Origin: Apostichopus japonicus
Taxonomy: Eukaryota; Echinodermata; Holothuroidea; Aspidochirotida; Stichopodidae
Length of the DNA stretch: 64,000 nt
Assembly (NCBI RefSeq): GCF_037975245.1
Contig: NC_092576.1
Span: forward strand, 45,299,111 to 45,363,110
Reading direction: 5' to 3'
How positions within the stretch are numbered: position 1 is the stretch's first letter; each line of letters opens with the position of its first letter. The notes under the pieces are model-generated. The model was not told the DNA's origin. It did no database searches and was given only the letters and a program-made list of their open reading frames with translations. Made by a program: the position numbers and the translations under genes. Positions 58,475-64,000 of this stretch are shown here, piece by piece.

Positions 58475-61349
58475 CTATGAGTGGGAAATTTGAGGGATTT
58501 TTTAATTTTATGTCATATAAATACATTTTATTTTTGTGGTTTTCAATCAGACTTGGGGTATAAATACAAACAGAATCAATATGACTATGAGTACATATTT
58601 GACACTAGAGTTTCTTTATGTTTTTGTTCTAAAAGAAGGATCTTACAAAAATTCATGTTGATGAGTATGTGTAAGGTAAATTTGCTAACATAACATTACC
58701 AGAATAGATCAACCACAAATCTGGTTTTAATTCTGCCATCTTGGATAACAGTTTACATTAATGCACTGATTGCATGTTTGGTTCATAATGTATTAATCTA
58801 TAAGTCTTAACACTACTGCATGCAGTTAAACTGTAGCCTGACTGTGGATCTAAGATTTAGTTCAACAGGAGAATGTGACTGTGAGGTCGTTGAAGTGGAC
58901 TATCGATATCTATATGTAGGGGGATCTGGAGATCATCCGCCAAACAGAATTAACTTTTTAGTTTTGCAAATTGTGCATTATGAGGGATATTTAGGCTGTA
59001 AATTAGGTCTTAAGATTAGATATACACAAGGGCTGTGCAAATATCTACTTTTAATTAGTCTGTGGTGTTGAAAAGTGGAGATGGAATATGCCCCCACCAC
59101 CCTACCACCACCCCCTGCCTCTGGATATATGGCGTACCCAATTGTATGGAGGTTGCAACGGACATCTGAAGGATCAATTTGTGTTCAACTATATAGCTCT
59201 TTTACACACATGTATACCAAAGATAATAAAACATGTATGAATGTTTTACTTACATAAGTCATATCAACAAAGTCACAATCAGTCTCCACCACACCAACCG
59301 TACCGATGAGGAAAGCACCTTCCTGTTTGCAGTGAAACTGCAAGAACAATTTAAAGGATATGTACGGATGTAATATTTACAAAGTGTATAAATCAGTACA
59401 GGAAACATTGCTGTAATATGAGTACATGTACAGACATCTCACTACACGTCTACAGTACAGTAATAACAAGTTACACACAGAAATGGAAATTGGAAGTGTT
59501 CCTGTACCTTTCCTGTGGTTCTGTATTATTTACAAAGTGTGTAACTCAGTACAGGCAACATTGCTGCACTATGAGTACATGTACAGACATCTCACTCCAC
59601 GTCTACAGTACAGTAATAACATGTTACACACAGAAATGGAAATTGGAAGTGTTCCTGTACCTTTCCTGTGGTTCTGTGTTATTTACAAAGTGTGTAACTT
59701 ACTCAGTACAGGCAACATTGCTGTAATATGAGTACATGTACAGACATCTCACTACATGTCTACAGTACAGTAAGAACAAGTTACACACAGAAATGGATAA
59801 TTGGAAAGTGTTCCTGTACCTATCCTGTGGTTCTGTGTTATTTACAAAGTGTGTAACTCAGTACAGGAAACATTGCTGTAACATGAGTACATGTACAGAC
59901 ACTTCACTACATGCCTACAGTACAGTAATAACATGTTACACACAGAAATGGAAATTGGAAGTGTTCCTGTACCTTTCCTGTGGTTCTGTGTTATTTACAA
60001 AGTGTGTAACTCCGTACATGAAACATTGCTGTAACATGAGTACATGTACAGACACTTCACTATATGCGTACAGTACAGTAATAACATGTTACACACAGAA
60101 ATGAAATTGGAAGTGTTCCTGTACCTTTCCTGTGGTTCTGTAGAAAAGTATGGTATGAAATATGCTGTTGAAAACCTCCTCTAGCTGCTTGCTCTCAACA
60201 GTCTGAAAAAAAAGAGGAGAAATGAATGAGAAAAAGATCCACAATAAAATGGAAACCAATGCAAAACAAGAAATTGTTGGACAAATTTTCAGCTTGATTA
60301 AGATGAGAAGGATTGGCTAACAAATTACCAACAATGTGTCTTTTGGACCAGTACGGTGTCTCACACTGACAGAAAGGAACATACAGTACAACCATTGGTT
60401 CAATGTGATGATCATACAGAACTCCCACTGTTACCTCATTAACAGTATTACATGACAGTATAGAATGACTGCATTCCCATTGAGGTAGTTTCCCCTATCA
60501 ACCCCCCTCCCCGCTCACCCATAGGTACTGTATTGTTGTTATTTAAATATAAACTAAAGAATAACATGTGATGACCCTCCAGTCCCGATGCGCCCTCCAA
60601 AGCTAACAACTACAGTACCCAATCGCAGTGAACCTTTTTATTGCACAAATAAGCACCAGCCCAGTTTGTTCAATAAATAAGCACAAGCTAACCTAACATA
60701 GCATTATTCATATAGGCCCTTCTGTTATGTGTATGGCAATACTTCAAATAAGCACAAGCTAACCTAACATAGTCTAGACCAAAGGTTATTCAAATAGGCC
60801 CACCTGTTATAAAAGTACAGCAAAACTGTACACGATACAACATTAGTCAGATTAAATATGGTTGCAAATAAAGGTGGCCGAAAACATAATTTCATGGTCT
60901 ATCGATATTTGCTGAAACTTACAGAACTGTAAAGCAACATTCAAGGTGCTTTTTGTACATCACGTTCACAACTTCACATACATGTTAATTGAGGGCAGTG
61001 TAACTTACCGCAGGGAGGTATTAAAAAGGAAAAGTCAGTTCCAGGGAGGGAGGGCCTAAACAATTGCAGGTGGTGTATGTCAGTATTTTTCTAAAAGTGT
61101 ACATTCAGAAGGGAATAATTTGTACTTTAAGCAATTAAATACTCTGCACATATTTAAACTTATTGATTTTAACATGTTAACTCTCATACCTGCAATGCTT
61201 TGAAATGACTTACAGTTAACAGTATCATGGTACTGGATATTGTGTAATTTATATCACCAAGTAGTAACTCCTAAGTAGGTTTCATAACAACCAATTAAAT
61301 CAATGTATTGTTCTCTTACTAGTTCAAAGACTTAAGATCTGGCATGCAT
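58367..61349 (-). CDS. ATG101: ATG101, autophagy ULK-complex subunit; N-terminal ~100 residues, codon 6 is a stop
   Basis: Four exons join in phase 0 throughout: 61320-61349, 60125-60202, 59254-59337 and 58367-58474. The product reads MHARS, stop, VFEL, then TVESKQLEEVFNSIFHTILF, KQEGAFLIGTVGVVETDCDF and LRRVVSAFKDVLRS. This is the start of the HORMA-fold protein ATG101 (about 218 residues in animals), which binds ATG13 in the ULK1/ATG1 kinase complex that starts autophagy in the cytosol. Expected downstream exons (the SLEFYQKKK and IPWEVW segments of the family) were not found to the left. Codon 6 is TAA where relatives have a sense codon. So this is either an allele or sequence error in a working gene, or a truncated duplicate. 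Confidence 0.85.
59254..59337 (-). CDS. ATG101: ATG101 exon 3
   Basis: 28 codons between TTCTTGCAG and GTAAGT, encoding FHCKQEGAFLIGTVGVVETD and then CDFVDMTY. IGTVG and the DCDF-DxTY signature are diagnostic for ATG101. Confidence 0.92.
59370..60142 (-). repeat. ~153-bp minisatellite copying the exon 2 donor of ATG101
   Basis: CCTTTCCTGTGGTTCTGT recurs at 59507, 59660, 59819 (one mismatch), 59972 and 60124; the last is the genuine end of exon 2. Each unit also has GAGTACATGTACAGACA and TTACACACAGAAATG. The plus-strand frames of about 100-120 residues here are repeat artefacts. Confidence 0.9.
60125..60202 (-). CDS. ATG101: ATG101 exon 2
   Basis: 26 codons between CTTTTTTTTCAG and GTACAG, encoding the first helix of the HORMA fold (LEEVFNSIFHTILFYRTTGK). 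Phase 0 at both ends. Its last 17 bases and donor are copied four times in the minisatellite to its left. Confidence 0.9.
61320..61349 (-). CDS. ATG101: ATG101 exon 1 (start codon, in-frame TAA at codon 6)
   Basis: ATG at 61349-61347, ten codons, donor GTAAGA. The pattern M-x-A-R-S-x-V-F-E-L matches the conserved N-terminus of invertebrate ATG101. The TAA (61334-61332) is one C-to-T change from CAA (Gln). The downstream ATG at 61345 is in another frame and quickly stops. Confidence 0.7.
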
Positions 61350-62680
61350 CCTTCTATTAAGTTTTCTTCTCCACTACTCGCCATGTAAGTCTAAGTTAGC
61401 TGTGCTGCAATACAAGAGTGCAAATATAAAATACTTGCAGACATAAACATGGTAGAACACATCTAAGAATTACATAACAGTACATCAAAACTGGGTTCTC
61501 AAAGAAGATAATCCATCTATAACATATATTATATCTAGAGTCATCAAACCAGTGCCCTACAGCTTACCCTATGGGTCATTATGATCCTATAGACCTATAC
61601 CCTACACATCTATACTAAAAACACTCTTCTACTTCTCATAAAGATACAGGTACATATATATAGTCATCCCACCAGTGGCCTACATCATACCTTGTGAGCC
61701 ATTATGATCCTGTACACATCTATACTAAACAAAAACAAAAATACACTTCTACTGTACTTCTCATAAAGATACAAGCTGATGAGAAGAAATATTATCAGAA
61801 AAGCCAGCCATATTACAGTGCAGTATATACGTACGTGTACATTAATTTCTTTTGAAGCCTTTCTCCCAACCACTTTCTCCCATTATGAGAGCTGAACACA
61901 TCTTAATGTGCAGTATACACATTAATCAATCGCAAAGTATAAATATTCTAGTTCTAGCACGGGATAGGCTTTATCCTGTAACTGTGCTAGACCTAACTTA
62001 GGCCAACCAATATTTGACATTTGATTTTGAATGTTTCTACTAGGACCTGAAACGGTAGACTTCCTTACTATAGACACTAGCCAAGTGTCAACTTAACTTA
62101 ACGCTACAGATGCTATGCTAATTCAGCCTGTTTTTTCGTACTGTAAATGCACTACCCGTTACCGTTACGCTTGTGCGTAGCGTAGATGCTCGCTGAACTA
62201 GTATCTGTACACAGCCTAATATCACCGTATCGGCCTAGTCTAGATGTAGGCTAGGCCTGGTTTGTATACACTAAGCAGTCGCATTGTACAGGAATGCATT
62301 GAACACGCCGACTTTATGTTAATTACCCACAACCATCCTGGGGGAAAAAATCACGCGGCCAGGCATAGTCAGTAGGCGAGTGAAAGAGCAAAAGCGAATA
62401 TGTTTTAAGTGAAAGTGAAGCTTAATGGTTACTTACATATATTACAAGCTGCACAAATCACTAATCAAAGCGCTATAGAGGGGTATCTTCCATAGTACCG
62501 AGATAAAGTACAATTGCACAATACAGACAAACATAAACATTGGCCTATGACGTAAAAAAACAATAATTTTTGTTCGTTCGAAGTTGTTCGTTATAGAACG
62601 CCGAAAGGGTAACAAATTATGGGAACACAAACTTGCTGTAATTATACAACTGGTTGTAGCTGCATGTTGCAGTTTAGTTA
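61350..62680. other. Upstream flank of ATG101; no further exon identified
   Basis: Likely contains the ATG101 promoter and untranslated leader. A minus-strand GTAAGT at about 62434 could be the donor of a leader exon. No TATA box or start site can be assigned with confidence. Confidence 0.3.
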
Positions 62681-63770
62681 CATGGATACAGTGGCGGCGG
62701 AACCGGGGGGGGGCTTGGGGGCTCAGCCCCCCAATGAAAACGTTGAGGGGGCAAATGCATGATAAGCCCCCCCCCCAATATTTACCAAGGCTCCGAAACG
62801 TGCATCTGCCCATTTTTCAATGCATACTCTTGTCGATCTGTCCGATGCACACGTATACTATATAGGTGTAATAATTTTAGTAAATGCTGGGGGACCCTCG
62901 GCCCGTCCCCTGGCTATAGACCACATTGTCACCCCAACCGCGTCTTCACGCCCCGTGAAAAGTGGAAGCAATGAGTGTGAGTACCGGTAAGCGCAACACA
63001 ACTTCGTCTTAGGCCAATGACTTGCATCATTTCAGCCAGTTCTCCAATATCCCCTTACTCAGTGGCGGAGTGTCCATACAGTCAGGGGGCGGATGCCCCC
63101 TGACGGACTCAAATGGACTGCAGGCGCCCTTTTCAGCTTTTCACTACTTTTTACTTATTTGCGATTATTGACTATTTTATTGCGCTCTCATCTACCTTTT
63201 GACATTTGCCATATTCTGTTGGTGTAATTTTTCGACCAAATGGCGACGACACCTATTTATTCTCCGTTTATCTGCAAATTAGCAAGGCCCGGAAAGGATC
63301 ATTTCCTGCAATCTAGGGAGTATCTTTACTCAAAATATTTCTGTACGCTCCGCGCCAACCTGTGGTGGCGCTCCGCTTAGATAGTGTCGAAAGCGCCCCT
63401 ACAGACCATGCTTGTCCCCCTGACCAATACTCATAGCTCCGCCACTGCCCTTACTACACTAAAAAACGTCTTTGCGAGTACACTACGAGTAATAGCTACT
63501 CTCTTAAAACACCATCGAATATACAAATTACAATGTTTTTGCAGACTTTTACGTGCAATCTGAGAAATTGCAGGCTTGAGACCCATATTTTAGGGTTAGG
63601 TATTCGCAGCATAAAACACTCGGGAAGTGCCGTTTCCGGCCATCTGGGGGTTTGAAAAACCCCAAAATTTTCTTGTACGCTCCGCGCCAACCGATGGTGG
63701 CGCTCCGCTTAGATAGTCTCCACACATTAGCCCCCAATCATTTTTCAGTTCCGCCACGCCTGCATGGATA
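62681..63770. mobile_element. Outer hAT-type element with 8-bp target duplication
   Basis: The element (62689-63762) starts CAGTGGCGGCGGAAC and ends GTTCCGCCACGCCTG; these are imperfect inverted repeats. CATGGATA flanks both sides (62681-62688, 63763-63770). Its interior carries the GTGCCGTTTCCGGCCATC segment shared with the element at 13763-14654. It has no transposase and is interrupted by a second element at 63060-63447. Confidence 0.8.
63052..63455. mobile_element. Nested hAT-type MITE, 388 bp
   Basis: CAGTGGCGGAG (63060-63070) and CTCCGCCACTG (63437-63447) are perfect inverted ends. CCCTTACT flanks both sides (63052-63059, 63448-63455). It is inserted inside the outer element, so it came later. 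Confidence 0.9.
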
Positions 63771-64000
63771 TATACATAATGATCCTCACGTGATACAAGT
63801 TACGTCTTCAACAGAATGTTTCATAAAGCGTGCGTTCTTTAACACGAATTATGTATTTGCATTCATGTTAAAGGCGGGGAAATTGATTGTCCTTTTACAT
63901 GCAAAATTTCACGTCCCACGTACAGAAGCTCATACAACCATCGCATCACAAAAAAACAAAAAAAACATACAGTTTCTAGACTCTAAGAATAATATTTCGA
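63771..64000. other. Window end, nothing recognised
   Basis: Short unique sequence with an A-rich run near 63951-63967. Confidence 0.4.

Noticed and set aside
59418-60104. Plus-strand frames of 101-122 residues
   Set aside because: These are products of the 153-bp minisatellite in an ATG101 intron, on the strand opposite the gene.

Overview
This window is nuclear DNA from an animal, most probably an echinoderm and perhaps a sea cucumber. It is AT-rich, its coding is split into short exons with GT-AG borders, and it is full of eukaryotic transposons and tandem repeats. Palindromes of the TAGGCCTA / CCTAGGC type recur, as in echinoderm DNA I know. The species assignment is inference; nothing in the sequence is bacterial or viral.

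Left part (1-17.5 kb): one minus-strand gene, rebuilt here from 12 exons with consistent phases (17474 down to 427) and continuing past the left edge. It starts with a death-fold (DED-like) exon and then carries a four-exon cassette (A 120 nt, B about 200 nt, C 77 nt, D 56-95 nt; phases 0-0, 0-2, 2-1, 1-0) present about two and a half times. Each cassette encodes a leucine-rich-like unit with a C-x-L-P motif. It resembles the C-terminal part of echinoderm NLR-type immune receptors, but no NACHT exon lies between the death fold and the repeats. Its introns hold a 3.7 kb repeat packed with AGGTCA half-sites, an 892-bp hAT-type element with perfect ends and target duplication, and a GC-rich minisatellite.

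Middle part (17.5-39.5 kb): a 1.1 kb (ATC)n-derived minisatellite, a long stretch with little recognisable coding, an 8.3 kb satellite array (about 120 copies of a 68-bp unit with 801-bp and 1819-bp higher-order periods), one possible terminal exon of an unknown gene, and an inverted partner of the AGGTCA-rich repeat.

Right-middle (39.5-57.7 kb): two plausible plus-strand exons of an unknown gene, a broken minus-strand gene for a P2RX7-type intracellular (cysteine-rich) domain, a nearly complete CR1/L2-like LINE with an uninterrupted 1117-residue endonuclease/reverse transcriptase reading frame, an older LINE remnant, a TTAA-flanked MITE, a 300-bp tandem repeat and a degenerate exon.

Right part (58-64 kb): four minus-strand exons of the autophagy gene ATG101 (61349 down to 58367), covering about the first 100 residues. 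Codon 6 is TAA in this sequence, and the later exons were not found. A 153-bp minisatellite in the intron between exons 2 and 3 copies the end of exon 2 with its splice donor. The window ends with two nested hAT-type elements, each with its own 8-bp target duplication.
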